Shown here piece by piece: positions 53,898 through 64,000 of a DNA stretch of 64,000 bases. Below the pieces are notes generated by a model. It did not search any database and was not told the origin of the DNA. It saw only the letters and a list, made by a program, of their open reading frames with translations. Within the stretch, counting starts at the first letter, position 1. The number at the start of each line of letters is the position of its first letter. The position numbers and the translations under genes are program-made. The stretch is from NCBI GenBank assembly GCA_031771865.1, contig JASISA010000025.1:992001-1056000 (forward strand). The letters run 5' to 3'. This DNA is from Nothophaeocryptopus gaeumannii. Taxonomy: Eukaryota > Ascomycota > Dothideomycetes > Mycosphaerellales > Mycosphaerellaceae.

Positions 53898-54626
53898 ATG
53901 CCTCCTCAACCGGGCCCAGTACTCCGCGCCTGGTATCGCTGGAAGGCTCTCCGTCTACCCTGGCGAAAGACTTTCTTAATAGGCTTCGACCTCTCCGGCA
54001 ACACATTCTGGGAATTTAAAGACGCCCTAAACGCGAATCGATGGCGGAGGATAGTACGTTATGGAAATGCAATCCACTATGCAGATGTCAAGATTTCCCG
54101 TACGTCTCCGCTCCCAGCATGCATCTCCGTCTCTGTCCATCATACTAACGTCTTCTCTCCTGCAGCTCAATGGCACCAATGGCTCCGCCACACCCGCGAA
54201 GCCCCTCCCTCCATCCAGGAACAACAATACGACCTCTCCCGGCAAGCCATGATGAAACAACTCGCCGCCAAAGCCGACGAGCGCTGGCGAAGCATACCCT
54301 CGTATCTCGACTCTCCCGCGAAACAACAACCGCAACCCGCAATAGGCGTGCAAGATCCGGGAGGATATGTGCAGCAGACGGAGCCGGAGGTGGAGGAGGG
54401 GGTGAGGAGTGCGGTGAATGACCAAACAAAGGTTGAGGCTGCGAAGGAGGGGAGGGACGAGGAGATGGATGAGGGGAGGGTTAAAGGACAGACGAAGGAG
54501 GAGTCTAGGAGGAGGGAGAAGAGGGGGCCCAAGGAGAATCCGTGGGAGAATTTGAGGCCGAAAGGGAATCCGAGTGAGGATTGGCAGCCGGGGACGTGGA
54601 CCCCAGGGGTTGCGCAACGGCGATGA
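53898..54626 (+). CDS. NDUFA12/NDUFAF2-family complex I protein
   Basis: Exons 53898-54099 and 54166-54626 (66-nt intron, ACTAAC branch) give 220 aa. Residues 1-100 match the NDUFA12 family: RAWYRWKALRLPWRKTFLIG, then GNTFWEFKDALNANRWRRIV and ISPQWHQWLRHTREAPPS. The family includes complex I subunit NDUFA12 (B17.2) and assembly factor NDUFAF2 (B17.2L, mimitin). The long acidic, disordered C-terminal half (EPEVEEGVRSAV, then KENPWENLRPKGNPSEDWQP) fits the NDUFAF2-like branch better than the short core subunit. The role is likely mitochondrial, in complex I assembly. The ATG at 53898 is the first that gives the conserved start. Confidence 0.88.
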   Translation: MPPQPGPVLRAWYRWKALRLPWRKTFLIGFDLSGNTFWEFKDALNANRWRRIVRYGNAIHYADVKISRTSPLPACISVSVHHTNVFSPAAQWHQWLRHTREAPPSIQEQQYDLSRQAMMKQLAAKADERWRSIPSYLDSPAKQQPQPAIGVQDPGGYVQQTEPEVEEGVRSAVNDQTKVEAAKEGRDEEMDEGRVKGQTKEESRRREKRGPKENPWENLRPKGNPSEDWQPGTWTPGVAQRR

Positions 54627-54850
54627 CGATAAGAAAGAGCTTGTAGCATATTGTAGAATACAGGATACGGGACACAGGAGTCTCCGCCCAACGCCTTCCT
54701 GTGGGTATTTCGTCTCAATCGCGTAGAACTGCAGTAATCGTTTGAGCCGCCTTTCTATCGCTAGTCGCTCAAAAGTCCCGAGAAAGCCTCCTGTGCCAGA
54801 CCGCTGCCGCCACGCCATGTTGACAGGAAATTTACTTACCTTGAAGGTCC

Positions 54851-55918
54851 TCAATCTCGGGCGTCGTCGAAAAGGCCCATCATTTGCCACGGCCTCTGCA
54901 CTGGCTCAGGCGAAGGACTTCCTTTCAGCTCTTCCTCCAAGACATTCAGCGCATCCAGCCCTCCACCGCCACCATCACGATCAACCGCAGAAGCCTCCTT
55001 TTTTCTCTGCTTCAACATCCTGTTCGCATGCGCCTTGCTCCAAGTCTTGATAGGTGTCAGATCCTCCCTCCTCACATACTCGCAATCGTCGCCCCAGTGG
55101 TCGTCGCCCCCACATGCATAACATCCCACCCTCATCTCCCAGCTCTCCATCGGCCGGATGACATCGACCTTACCGGTCGGGTCAATACGCCATAGACCGG
55201 GACACAATTCCTCCACATGATCTGTCATCTCCCCGCAGACATCGCATTCCGCATTCCCTTCAAAAGTCCAGTTCGAGCAAGTATTCGAATCATGCCCCCT
55301 CCGTCGACATCGGGCACATTTCCGATGGGTAGGACACGCAGAGGAGGCGTGGGAATTTTCGGCGCGGCAGTGCTCGCAGGTCCGAGCGCGACAGATACTA
55401 GCTGTGTGACCGCGGCCGCCGCAGGAAAGGCAGTAAATTAGATCATCGTCGCGAAGATTTTCGAAGTAGCGGAGTTGGTCGTCTTGCATGCGAGGGGTGA
55501 GCTGATGCAGGCGAATGGTGCCGTAGAGCGCGCTGACGACCGGGTTGGCTGGGGACGTCGAGCGAGCGGTGCTGTGAGGCATTATGTTGTCGTTTTCGTT
55601 GTCGGAATCGTCGCCACCAGATGAGGATGTGTCGGTTCCGGAGGAAGAGGAGTCGTCGTCGGAGCCAGAATTGGAGTCGCTGATTTCGCCTTCCTCACTT
55701 GGACTTGCGTGTTGCGCGTTTTGAGGTGCCTCGTCGTCGCTCACTTCGCCCTCTTCACTTGCTGCGTCCGTGTTTTCATGTGAAGATGGACTCGAGATCT
55801 CGCCGGACTCCTTGCTTGATCGTCTGCTGCTTGGGTAGCTGCCATATTTTAGGTCGCCTTGCGCATTTCTCTTTCGACCGACAGCTTTTGTTCGCGACTC
55901 GCTCTCTGAGTCTGACAT
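54851..55918 (-). CDS. Zinc-knuckle protein, Air1/Air2-like
   Basis: A 355 aa protein with five CCHC zinc knuckles: residues 163-176 (CLSCGGRGHTASIC), 181-195, 201-214, 225-239 and 266-279 (CYACGGDDHWGDDC). Yeast Air1/Air2, the RNA-binding subunits of the TRAMP polyadenylation complex that feeds the nuclear exosome, also have five knuckles, so this is the likely role. Residues 1-120 are Ser/Asp/Glu-rich with three related acidic units (SGEISS, SEEGEVSDDE, SEEGEISDS), which look like casein-kinase targets. The C-terminus ends WQMMGLFDDARD, a motif-like tail. The start is the ATG at 55918. A GTAAGT directly after the stop hints at a 3' UTR intron or an alternative end. Confidence 0.85.
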   Translation of the reverse strand: MSDSESESRTKAVGRKRNAQGDLKYGSYPSSRRSSKESGEISSPSSHENTDAASEEGEVSDDEAPQNAQHASPSEEGEISDSNSGSDDDSSSSGTDTSSSGGDDSDNENDNIMPHSTARSTSPANPVVSALYGTIRLHQLTPRMQDDQLRYFENLRDDDLIYCLSCGGRGHTASICRARTCEHCRAENSHASSACPTHRKCARCRRRGHDSNTCSNWTFEGNAECDVCGEMTDHVEELCPGLWRIDPTGKVDVIRPMESWEMRVGCYACGGDDHWGDDCEYVRREDLTPIKTWSKAHANRMLKQRKKEASAVDRDGGGGGLDALNVLEEELKGSPSPEPVQRPWQMMGLFDDARD

Positions 55919-57389
55919 GGTGACATGTATGTGGTTTGATGAGCTCTGTTTGTTGTCATGCCAGGATTTGAAGAAAGGTGAAAGATACATACTGAGGCAC
56001 AAGTCGTGGCATGAAAGCTTAAATCTGCCAGAGCAGCAACACTAACCATGAGGATGCAGTCGGCATGGTCTGGCCGGTCCTTAGCTTCTTCTAACGATCG
56101 AGACTTGCTCTTCCAATCGAAGATTCGCAAAGGCAAGAAACCGCGTGCAATGGATGCTGAAGAGCCCGGCTCACAGGAAGCTCCTTGCCCAGTTCTTCAC
56201 ATGGCCAGGAGGATTCTCAGGGTCTTCGAACGAGCCGTGCCTTTGCATTGCCGCTCTCCGTATGTGCTAGCATGTTGCCTGGTGGAAAGACAGAGAGGTT
56301 TCCGATCAGACGATTCTCTGCAACCCGCCATCGGGACCGTGAGGATCCCGTAAAGCTGTCCAGGAAACCCGGCTTCTGTTGTGGCAGTCTACAGTCGTTC
56401 CACTGATGAGAAGCGTTTGATTTGTAAGTCGTTATACTGCTCGTACGTTGTTGATGATGATGTGTCGTGAGAGGAGTCGCTACTGTCAGCAGGCTAGGCA
56501 ATGGCAGAGACCTTCGTGTGGCTGATCATCGGGGCGTGTGTTTATTTCAAGAACATGTTCTGCGAACATCAAACGCCGTACGGGTCTCGCAATGCGGTCA
56601 TTGTGCGTGCAGAGGTTGTGCCACGTAGATTCCCACAGATAAGAATTATTCCGTAGCAGATGCCAGGCGAAAAGTCCAAGGTAGCAGGTGAAAGGAGGTC
56701 GCGTTCTATTAAAAGTAGGAAACTCGTGTCTAGACGTCAGTAGAATCGCCGACGAGGCCAAGGCCAAGGCACACGAGGCGAGCCGGTCGAAGAGAAGCAA
56801 TGACCGACATGGCGTACCTTATGCAAAGTGTACGTAGACCAGACAAGAACGACCACCCCCGTCATTTGACGTCTTTTGGCCGCGCTGGCGACTGCACCTG
56901 CAGCAATCAGTCTACTTCACTTTCCTCGTTCTGCGCATTTATTGCTCTCTGTTCTTGCTGCTTCACAGTCCCTATTGACTATTATTGATCCGGATATTCA
57001 CTTTGATTCCGCCGCGCAAGCCAAACCCTAATCGGACCCTGGATTCTGGATTGCTCGGCTCGTGCCAGTTGCTTGCGTTGCTTGCTTTCCCACCCGAGCT
57101 ACACCTGGTCAAGCCCACGAACAAAGGACAACAAACCACAATCGACACACCTCTTCTATCCACGTCGGGAGTCCATCTGCGGACTACACGCCGAACACTG
57201 TACGACCGCGAGAACACGCCCACATCCGCCACGCTGGCGCCGAATCTCCTATTCTTACCACATCGGAACAAGTCCTCCGACAATACCGCCAAACTGTCTT
57301 CTACAAGTATCCTCCAGCGCGGCGGCATCACCTTCGCCGACGGGGTGAACACATCGCCGCCACTCTGCGTGCAGTCGGCCGAGCGGAAA
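55919..57389. promoter_or_regulatory. Long divergent promoter region
   Basis: 1.47 kb between the zinc-knuckle gene (minus) and ORM (plus). No gene is supported. The frame that is open from 56985 into the ORM start is not conserved and is taken as 5' UTR. Confidence 0.45.
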
Positions 57390-58099
57390 ATGAACGTCAA
57401 AGATGAGAATCGGAGGCGGCGGAGAAGTAGCAGTCTCATGTATCAGGAGCCACCGGAGAGCTTGGAACAGCAAAGCGATCAGGCCGTACTGCCCAACCTC
57501 AACGCCCAGTGGGTCAACGCGAAGGGTGAGTCTTTCACAGCAAAATGAGGACGTAATATCGTCGGTTCTATGAGATGGAGGGCCGTCAAGGAAGAGCACG
57601 TGGGCTAATACCGCATTCATCACAGGAGCATGGATGATACACTTCGTCTTGATTCTACTACTCAAGATTGTCTACGACTGCCTACCTTCTATTACACAAG
57701 AAACCTCATGGACGCTCGTCAACACCACATACATGGCGGGTTCTTACCTCATGTTCCACTACGTCCGGGGTATCCCCTTCGAGTTTAATGCGGGAGCCTA
57801 CGACAATCTCAATATGTGGGAACAGATCGACAACGAAGACCAATATACGCCGGCCAAGAAGTTTCTGCTCGCAGTGCCGATAACGTTATTCCTTATCAGC
57901 ACACACTACACACATTACGACTTGGCCTACTTTATGATCAACTTCCTGGCGACATTAGCAGTGGTGGTGCCTAAATTACCGGCGGTAAGACTCACCGTCT
58001 CTTTCTTTCTGACGAAATGCTGACTTAATTCAGTTCCATCGAATGCGCTTCGCTCTCTTCAACAGTCCGGGCCCCGAGACCGAAAGTCATGTCAGATAG
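57390..58099 (+). CDS. ORM1: ORMDL-family regulator of sphingolipid synthesis
   Basis: Exons 57390-57525, 57626-57984 and 58034-58099 (introns 100 and 49 nt) give 186 aa. Orm proteins sit in the ER membrane and hold back serine palmitoyltransferase when sphingolipids are plentiful. The family core is unmistakable: NAQWVNAKGAWMIHFVLILL, QETSWTLVNTTYMAGSYLMF, RGIPFEFNAGAYDNLNMWEQ and STHYTHYDLAYFMINFLATL. There are four membrane segments. The N-terminal tail (MNVKDENRRRRRSSSLMYQE) carries a basic run followed by three serines, the place where yeast Orm1/2 are phosphorylated by Ypk1, so the same control is likely here. The C-terminus (SPGPETESHVR) is short. Confidence 0.95.
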
Positions 58100-58429
58100 C
58101 AGGGTTTGGGTGTATCAGGACGGTTGCGGAGAATACCCGGACTGTAACGGCGTTTTTTTGTTATCGAGCAGGACCACAAAAATGGGCTGCCTTACTACTC
58201 ACACCACAGCGGACCTCTCACATACCATGTACTCATAGCCACATCTGTCTGGCAAACCCATCGAAAACTTAGCCCGAACTCCTTTGATGAGATGAAAACA
58301 CCTTGAGACTACCACGACACGACAAGTGAGGAGGCTCGCGCTTGCAAAATTCTGCTGAATGAAGCCCAACGGCACCCTCAAACTTAATCTGCCTTGGGAT
58401 GCTATCTCTAGGTTTACTTTGCTGCCGTT
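58100..58429. other. Convergent intergenic region
   Basis: 330 bp between ORM and the NmrA-like gene, which end toward each other. A gttttttt run is near 58153. Nothing else is recognised. Confidence 0.5.
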
Positions 58430-59520
58430 TTACTGAGCTCTCGCAGATCTCCACGTGGCCCCATTCTTGATAATCTCCGCGTACTTGGCCGCCATCTCAT
58501 CATAAACAGTCTTTGCCTTGCCGTCTATCACTTCTTTCGTGTACTTCGCGTACTTGACGAACTCGAAATCGGGATATAGGTCTTTGCTTGAGATGTATCC
58601 AAGATTCTTGGCGTACTCTGGCGTGTTCTCGCCTCGAACTGCCCAGGATAGGAGGTACTGCGCTGGGACTTTGGCTAGCAGAGCTTCGATATTCAACTCG
58701 TCCGAGGAAGCTCGAGAATCTACGCTGTCGATCTGTCTCTGCAACGTCTCGGCTGAGACGTATTTTCTCTCGATGGTCTCTCCGGATAAAGCCTCCCAAT
58801 GCTCGATCAACTGATTCTGCGACCAGAGCTCATTGTACACGAAAACATACTGATTGATCGTCCTATCGTCGAGAATGACACGGCCGGTGTATCGGCCTAT
58901 GTCTCGAAGATCGGTCTGCGCTGAAAGGACGGAGCCATCTCCGGCGATCTCAAAATTGGGGAGTGCAATGGCGTATTTGGTGCGACCAGAGGGGAGGGGT
59001 GGGATGGTAAGTTGGTACCACCAGCCGACGTCGAGGATTGTGTAGGGAATTCCTAGGGATTTGACGTGGTTATATACGACCTCCTTCTGTTCTCGGATTA
59101 CTGTGCCGCCTGGAGAATCGTTAGCAGGAGTATGGGGCAAAGGGAGGGAAGAAGGCAGAGGGGAGACGTACCCGGCGGCATGGTAGTAACGAAACCGCAT
59201 GGAAGGAAGCGTTTGACACCTGCAGTCTTGGCTGCTGTTGCGAGAGGGAGCTGGGCGAGTTGGTCCATGGGGCCGATGGCTGAGATGAGGATGTCGATGT
59301 CCTTCAAAGAGGCAACAATGGATTCTTGAGAGGCTGTGAGGTCGCAGGGGCGAATCTCGGCGCCACGGGACTTGAGCGCTTGGTTGTTTGGTTTCGAGAG
59401 GGAGGATGGACGAGTCAGAGCAATGACAGAGAACTTGTTGGGTTCTTCGAGAAGGGCATTGGCGATTGAGCCGCCTGTCTCGCCAGCGGCGCCGATGATG
59501 CCTACACGGAGGGGAGCCAT
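58430..59520 (-). CDS. NmrA-like NAD(P)-binding reductase
   Basis: Exons 59520-59172 and 59109-58430 (62-nt intron, GCTAAC branch) give 342 aa. The start MAPLRVGIIGAAGETGGSIA holds the cofactor turn GAAGETGG, followed by ALTRPSS after the second strand. RFLPCGFVTTMPPG then joins GTVIREQKEVVYNHVKSLGI across the intron, and the lysine there fits the isoflavone-reductase-like catalytic lysine. It belongs to the NmrA/isoflavone reductase group but is clearly distinct from the gene at 30027. The substrate is unknown; fungal members are often tied to secondary metabolism or redox sensing. Cytosolic, no targeting signal. Confidence 0.87.
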
Positions 59521-59928
59521 TGATCGAAGAGTGCTGTGAAGCTGCAGCTATACTTGGGTCGTTGTAAGGTGTTGTTGAAATAATATTCTTTGAGAATATC
59601 TTGACCAAGGCCAATGGACTGGGCATTGAAACTCGCTCTTTAATGCCATCCCCTCCGGCAAGGTCTCTCCGAATCGACGTCCGCCTCCGTTCCTCGCTGT
59701 TCAATCTGAGTGCTTGTTTCTGAAACCATCTGCTGAACCAAGTAGCACAGCGGCCGCACCTGTTGCAATCGCTTTCAAAGCGAGTCTGCTGTGCGAAGTT
59801 ATGCCGGCTTCACAACTGTGCATTGCGTTGTGCACACGAAACCCTGCCTGAGGCTAGCAACCTCGAGATCCCTGCTCCTTCCCGGAGATCTTGACACTTC
59901 GCCTGCACGACAACTTCGCCGAAACTCC

Positions 59929-60861
59929 ATGCTTCCATCGCCTATCTATCGAGTGCTATCACAACTTGGTCGCCGGCAGAGACATGTTTCAACTGTTGCC
60001 ATTCCCAAGATCGTGTGCCAAAGAAGATCATTCGCCATCACGATGAGTGCCAAACGCCATCATTTCGCGCCTCTGGGCTCCAATGGCAATACCGACCTGA
60101 TGCAGCTCAAAGGCGTGGTTTTTGATATGGATGGCACACTATGTCAGTGATGTCGCTCTCGCCGACTATCGCGGCTCTGGACTGACTGATAGAGAAGGCG
60201 AACCGCAAAACTACATGTTTGGCCAAATGCGCGAGGCCCTGGGCATCACAAAGGACATCGACATCCTGGATCACATGCATGCGCTGCCAGAGCCACAGCA
60301 GACAGAAGCTTTTGGGAAAGTCCAAGATATTGAACGAACTGCAATGGACAAGCAGATCCCACAGGCCGGATTGGTCACGTTGATGGAGTTTCTGGATCGG
60401 CACAACATCAAGAAGGGCATCTGTACTCGCAACTTCGAGTAAGTGTCCACAAAAAGGCTTCGATATATACCCCATACTGATTTATATCCAGCGCTCCCGT
60501 CAACAATCTTCTGAAGAAGCACATCCCAGGCCATCTTAATCCATTCGCGCCAGTGATAACGCGAGACTTTCGCCCGCCAAAGCCTTCGCCTGCTGGCATC
60601 CTACATATCGCTCATACATGGGGCGTCGTGGATACGGCTAAAGTTCCGGATTCACCAGCACTTGAGCGGCCGATCCCTTTGGTCATGGTCGGCGACTCCA
60701 TCGATGACATGATCGCAGGGCGAGATGCCGGCGCATTGACCGTCCTACTCCGGAGCGATGGTAAGGGGGAGTTGGAGACAGATGAGCGAACTGATGTTGT
60801 GGTGAGTAGGTTGGACGAGCTGGTAGCACTGCTTGAGAAAGGCCTGCAGCCTTCGCGGTAA
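59929..60861 (+). CDS. HAD-superfamily phosphatase, probably mitochondrial
   Basis: Exons 59929-60142, 60198-60438 and 60492-60861 (introns 55 and 53 nt) give 274 aa. The four HAD motifs are present: VVFDMDGTLC (Asp nucleophile and Asp+2), the Thr of GICTRNFD, the Lys of RPPKPSPAG and GDSIDDM. The small helical cap between motifs I and II marks it as a phosphatase or phosphoglycolate-type enzyme. The first 40 residues are Arg/Ser-rich with few acids (MLPSPIYRVLSQLGRRQRHV), like a mitochondrial presequence; a second ATG near 60043 (MSAKRHHF) could give a cytosolic form. The frame is open further upstream but has no other ATG. Confidence 0.87.
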
Positions 60862-60995
60862 ACAAAGAACGAATTTTGGACTGAGGCACCCTTGCAGCGC
60901 GGCTGGGTCTGCATGCATCTCTGCTTTTCTTGCCGACCATCTCTTCCACTCAATCTACCTTTACATGTCATCCGATCATCGACGCGCTGGGCCAG

Positions 60996-62939
60996 ATGAC
61001 CACTGCAGGAGACACAAACGCACTCAAGCGCACGGCGGAGTGCTTGTCTGAAACTGAAAGTCATAGCATCAAGCGCCCCAATCCAGGCGCCGAAGATCGA
61101 GAGCCCATCGAAGCGCTCACTCCTGACGTCGATACTGACGGCGAAGACTTTGACCTGAATCTAGAATCTGACGACAGTGACAGCTTGCTGGACCTCTTCT
61201 CGGGCGACCCTGACTTCAATCCAGTCTCAAGCGTGGCAGCGCCGTCCACCACGCAATGGCAATGGGTTCCACTGCTGTCTGTCGATAGCATCCGGTTGCT
61301 TTACATCGATCCTGCTGACAGAGACACTGATACTATTCACTGCCGCTTCCACACAACCAAAGTCAGTCGACCTTTGCAGTACAGTACGCTATCTTACACG
61401 TGGGGTCCAACCTTTCCGGACGGCTCTCACCTCACTCACGAGATACTGTGCGATGGACTACCTTTCCGGGTCACTGCCAATCTGCACAGCGCGTTGAGGC
61501 AGCTACGCAAGCATCAAGTCCCAGATTCATATATATGGATTGATGCAGTATGCATTGACCAAGGCAATGCTGCCGAGAGAAATCGTCAAGTCATGCTCAT
61601 GGGCGCGATCTACCGAAACGCACGCCAGCTCTTTATCTGGGTTGGCGATCCGGGGACATCACGGTATCCATTCACTGCATCTGAGGTGGAAGATTTCGCA
61701 ATAAAGCTCAGAATGGCGGAAGAAAGCCAAGACGAAGCGGCCATTCGCGTTTGCGCATCATTCTCGTCTGATTTTCTTAACTGGAGGCTACAGCGACATG
61801 AGTACTTTGGCCGTCGCTGGGTTGTGCAAGAAATCCTGTCATGCACCGGACCACACATCTTGCTTCTCGGTGACCGCGCGTTCAAGTTGAGGAACGCAGA
61901 CGCAGTCCTGTCCCTCGAGCATGAAGATATTGATGACTTTTCTCTGTGCCTCTCAAACGTGGAAGAGCCCGTTATTGCTCTAGAGAATAATGGAGACAGC
62001 CCACGTCTGCAGGCTATTGCCCACTCTCTACTGTTCAATCTAAACTGCTTCGGGCATACGAAGTGCGTGGACGATAGGGATCGTCTGTACGCTCTCAAGA
62101 GTATCAGCTGCGATGGAACTCACCTGAGAGTAGACTATCGGAAGTCTGTGGCGGAGGTGTATCTCGATTTCGCCAAGCAGCTGATAGAAGCGGGCCATGC
62201 TGGGCCTGTGCTCACCAGCGCCGCTCTGCGCTCGAAAACCTCATCGATCAGGGACGCCTATGGTGACGGAAATGAGGGCGGATCTCACATGTCAGAGCCC
62301 CTGCCCTCCTGGGTCCCAGACTGGACAGAGGATGCTGCAGCTTTCCTTGGAAACCGACTAGGCTATGCAAGTCAATCACACCCCGGGCATCAACTATTTG
62401 GAGAAGCGACACTTGGTCCAGATCTGCAGGCTGGACTGAGCTCTATGCGTGAATCAGTCAGCTTCAGTGACCGCGTTCTGCACATTCGAGGCTGGTTGTG
62501 CCTGCTGTGCCGCGACCACCGCCACTCCGATAGAGATCGAGAGACAGCCACCAATGCTCCATTGGCATATCAACGAGGCGTAGGCAGTTGTTTTCCTTTG
62601 CCTCAGGGGAGTATTTTGTACAATGACCCGGAATCTGACTCTGAGCAGGTCTACCTCGTTCTGGAGGAGACACTCGCAAAGTTTTCGATTGATGCTGAGG
62701 ATGGTGCTAGATCAGGGTCCGCTGCGGAGTTCTCCCAGAGATATCGCATCAAAGACTGGATTCAGGACTTTGAGCTCGTCCAGCGAGATGAGTCGGGCTC
62801 AGTATCGTATTCACCAACCTCCTTGGATGACGGTTCCGAGGACGAGGAGCGTTCGAGCGTGTGCTTTACCATCGTAGGGAGCGAGTCCAATGAATATGAG
62901 GGTTCACATCCACGACCGGTTACAATAAATCTTGTGTGA
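60996..62939 (+). CDS. HET-domain protein (heterokaryon incompatibility type)
   Basis: An intronless protein of 647 aa from the ATG at 60996. After an acidic, disordered lead (about 1-75) comes TTQWQWVPLLSVDSIRLLYI, then the HET domain at about 95-265: LQYSTLSYTWGP, LHSALRQLRKHQVPDSYIWI, DAVCIDQGNAAERNRQVMLM and RRWVVQEI. The remainder is the usual variable C-terminal part, with WVPDWT. HET proteins control recognition of non-self during hyphal fusion and can trigger cell death; many genomes carry dozens whose role is unknown. This one has no NACHT or repeat domain. It is followed 394 bp later by a related gene. Confidence 0.9.
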   Translation: MTTAGDTNALKRTAECLSETESHSIKRPNPGAEDREPIEALTPDVDTDGEDFDLNLESDDSDSLLDLFSGDPDFNPVSSVAAPSTTQWQWVPLLSVDSIRLLYIDPADRDTDTIHCRFHTTKVSRPLQYSTLSYTWGPTFPDGSHLTHEILCDGLPFRVTANLHSALRQLRKHQVPDSYIWIDAVCIDQGNAAERNRQVMLMGAIYRNARQLFIWVGDPGTSRYPFTASEVEDFAIKLRMAEESQDEAAIRVCASFSSDFLNWRLQRHEYFGRRWVVQEILSCTGPHILLLGDRAFKLRNADAVLSLEHEDIDDFSLCLSNVEEPVIALENNGDSPRLQAIAHSLLFNLNCFGHTKCVDDRDRLYALKSISCDGTHLRVDYRKSVAEVYLDFAKQLIEAGHAGPVLTSAALRSKTSSIRDAYGDGNEGGSHMSEPLPSWVPDWTEDAAAFLGNRLGYASQSHPGHQLFGEATLGPDLQAGLSSMRESVSFSDRVLHIRGWLCLLCRDHRHSDRDRETATNAPLAYQRGVGSCFPLPQGSILYNDPESDSEQVYLVLEETLAKFSIDAEDGARSGSAAEFSQRYRIKDWIQDFELVQRDESGSVSYSPTSLDDGSEDEERSSVCFTIVGSESNEYEGSHPRPVTINLV

Positions 62940-63333
62940 AGCAACAATAATTTCAATGCCGTGAATTGAAAGCTTTTCTTTTGACCATTATGCAGCGCAT
63001 ATGCAGGTACAGTTTCACGCATTTGAAGCAAGGCCGTGCGTGGGGCTGAGCAGGAGCCCGCTTTCTCGCCAGATGGGCTCCGATAGTCGACTGCCACAGT
63101 CAACTCCCAGATGCGAAAGCACTTTGACCATGATCGTCCTCGACCACAGCAGCCTGGAGGGTAGACTGATAGTTGAGAGCAGGAATCAAAATTCGGTCGT
63201 CGCGTAACGATTCACGTGCCAGGGTGTCTTGCTGCAGGCCGCAGACTGGTTGCAGCCTCGCATTCAGCACGTCCTATACCGTGGCTTTCTTATGCTGGAC
63301 CTTTAAGCGCTTCAGACCACCTTTCCTGCCAGC
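62940..63333. other. Intergenic between tandem HET genes
   Basis: 394 bp between two plus-strand HET genes; it should contain the promoter of the second. No other feature is seen. Confidence 0.5.
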
Positions 63334-64000
63334 ATGATGCTTTCGGAAGCTCGAATCGCCGAAAACGACGGACAAGACGACGAATTGGAGCTTTGCTCCA
63401 TCCTCAGCGATGACGACTCTGCGTGGGAATTTGCTTCCAATCCGCCATCAGTTGACGAATACCCGTTGGTTGGAGTAAAGGCCACTGACAGCTCAGTCTC
63501 CCGTCTTGGTGGGCAAGAACACACGACTGAATGGCAATGGGACCGACTGGCAGATGTGGACGAAATCAGAGTCCTGGAGTTAGAGCCGGCTCCGCATCTC
63601 GACGCCCCCATCTCCTGCAGATTTATACACATTCGACTTCACCAGCCTTGCGACTACTACGCATTGTCGTATGCATGGGGGACGATCAAAAAGGACACAT
63701 CTCACCTGAATCAACAAATCATCTGCGATGGAGTTTTACTAGCAGTAACTACGCATTTGTACTGTGCACTGAAACGTCTTCGCGCCATCATCTCAACAAA
63801 TGAGTGTCATACTCATAACGTCTGGGTTGATGCTGTTTGCATAGATCAGAACAACCCAGTAGAACGAAGTCGGCAGGTCATGGTCATGGACCAAATATAC
63901 AGCCAAGCTAAGCATCTGTTCATATGGTTGGGAGAGTGGACAGCACTTGATCCGCGCGTCGAGATCGAGTGGCTGGAGCCTCATCTTCGTGTGGAAGGAT
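63334..64000 (+). CDS. HET-domain protein, cut by the window end
   Basis: From the ATG at 63334 the frame stays open for 222 codons to the edge, so the 3' end lies outside. It starts MMLSEARIAENDGQDDELEL, again acidic, then TTEWQWDRLADVDEIRVLEL, and enters the HET domain: YYALSYAWGT, HLYCALKRLRA, VWVDAVCIDQNNPVERSRQV and IYSQAKHLFIWLGEW. The W-Q-W..L..V..IR.L block and the acidic lead are shared with the gene at 60996, so the two probably come from a tandem duplication and have since diverged. Confidence 0.88.
   Translation, partial: MMLSEARIAENDGQDDELELCSILSDDDSAWEFASNPPSVDEYPLVGVKATDSSVSRLGGQEHTTEWQWDRLADVDEIRVLELEPAPHLDAPISCRFIHIRLHQPCDYYALSYAWGTIKKDTSHLNQQIICDGVLLAVTTHLYCALKRLRAIISTNECHTHNVWVDAVCIDQNNPVERSRQVMVMDQIYSQAKHLFIWLGEWTALDPRVEIEWLEPHLRVEG

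Noticed and set aside
54027..54890. 287-codon minus-strand frame
   Set aside because: It is antisense to the NDUFA12-family gene and its peptide is low-complexity Leu/Arg/Pro; it is a shadow of the opposite strand.

Overview
This window looks like nuclear DNA of a filamentous ascomycete (Pezizomycotina). Coding density is moderate, genes lie on both strands, and introns are short (about 46-102 nt, mostly GT-AG, often with a CTRAC-type branch site). Typical families are present: HET-domain genes, OPY2, ORM, NmrA-like reductases, a CorA channel and an 11+ TM MFS carrier. Gene style and mix suggest Dothideomycetes, but that is inference; nothing here fixes the species.

Layout. 1-5.1 kb holds no intact gene I can name, only membrane-helix coding fragments on the minus strand. 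5.1-9 kb: a Myb-like protein, an epoxide-hydrolase-type enzyme, a small basic protein and a duplicated non-genic segment. 9.7-11.2 kb: a protein kinase with a frameshift and an in-frame stop. 12.4-18.2 kb: dihydroorotase, a CorA transporter and the OPY2 signalling anchor. 18.2-20.8 kb is gene-poor, with three kinds of minisatellite beside a broken gene. 21-27 kb: two uncharacterised proteins (one with a PAH-like segment) and a cytosine-deaminase-like amidohydrolase. 27.3-35.5 kb: SNF12/RSC6 SWIB subunit, a broken reading frame, an NmrA-like reductase, EAF and a membrane SDR. 35.6-43.4 kb: an MFS carrier with a premature TAG, a disordered protein, a nitrilase and a KES1-type oxysterol-binding protein. 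45.8-51.1 kb: one very large NRPS-like gene. 52.5-60.9 kb is a housekeeping block: GET3, an NDUFA12/NDUFAF2-family protein, a zinc-knuckle protein, ORM, a second NmrA-like gene and a HAD phosphatase. 61-64 kb: two tandem HET-domain genes, the second cut by the window edge.

The most notable gene is the NRPS-like protein at 45776-51105 (about 1,734 aa). It has one adenylation domain and one carrier domain, then three repeats of a transmembrane pair plus a hexapeptide (left-handed beta-helix) domain, and no classical condensation or thioesterase domain. This is the layout known for epsilon-poly-L-lysine synthetase (Pls) and its relatives, so it is a candidate maker of an amino-acid homopolymer. 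I see no clustered tailoring genes.

A second theme is gene decay by isolated lesions. The kinase, the gene at 19928, the MFS carrier and the frame at 29101 each keep long coding-like frames but carry an in-frame stop, a frameshift or both. Two neighbouring genes (nitrilase and OSBP) appear to use introns without a GT donor.
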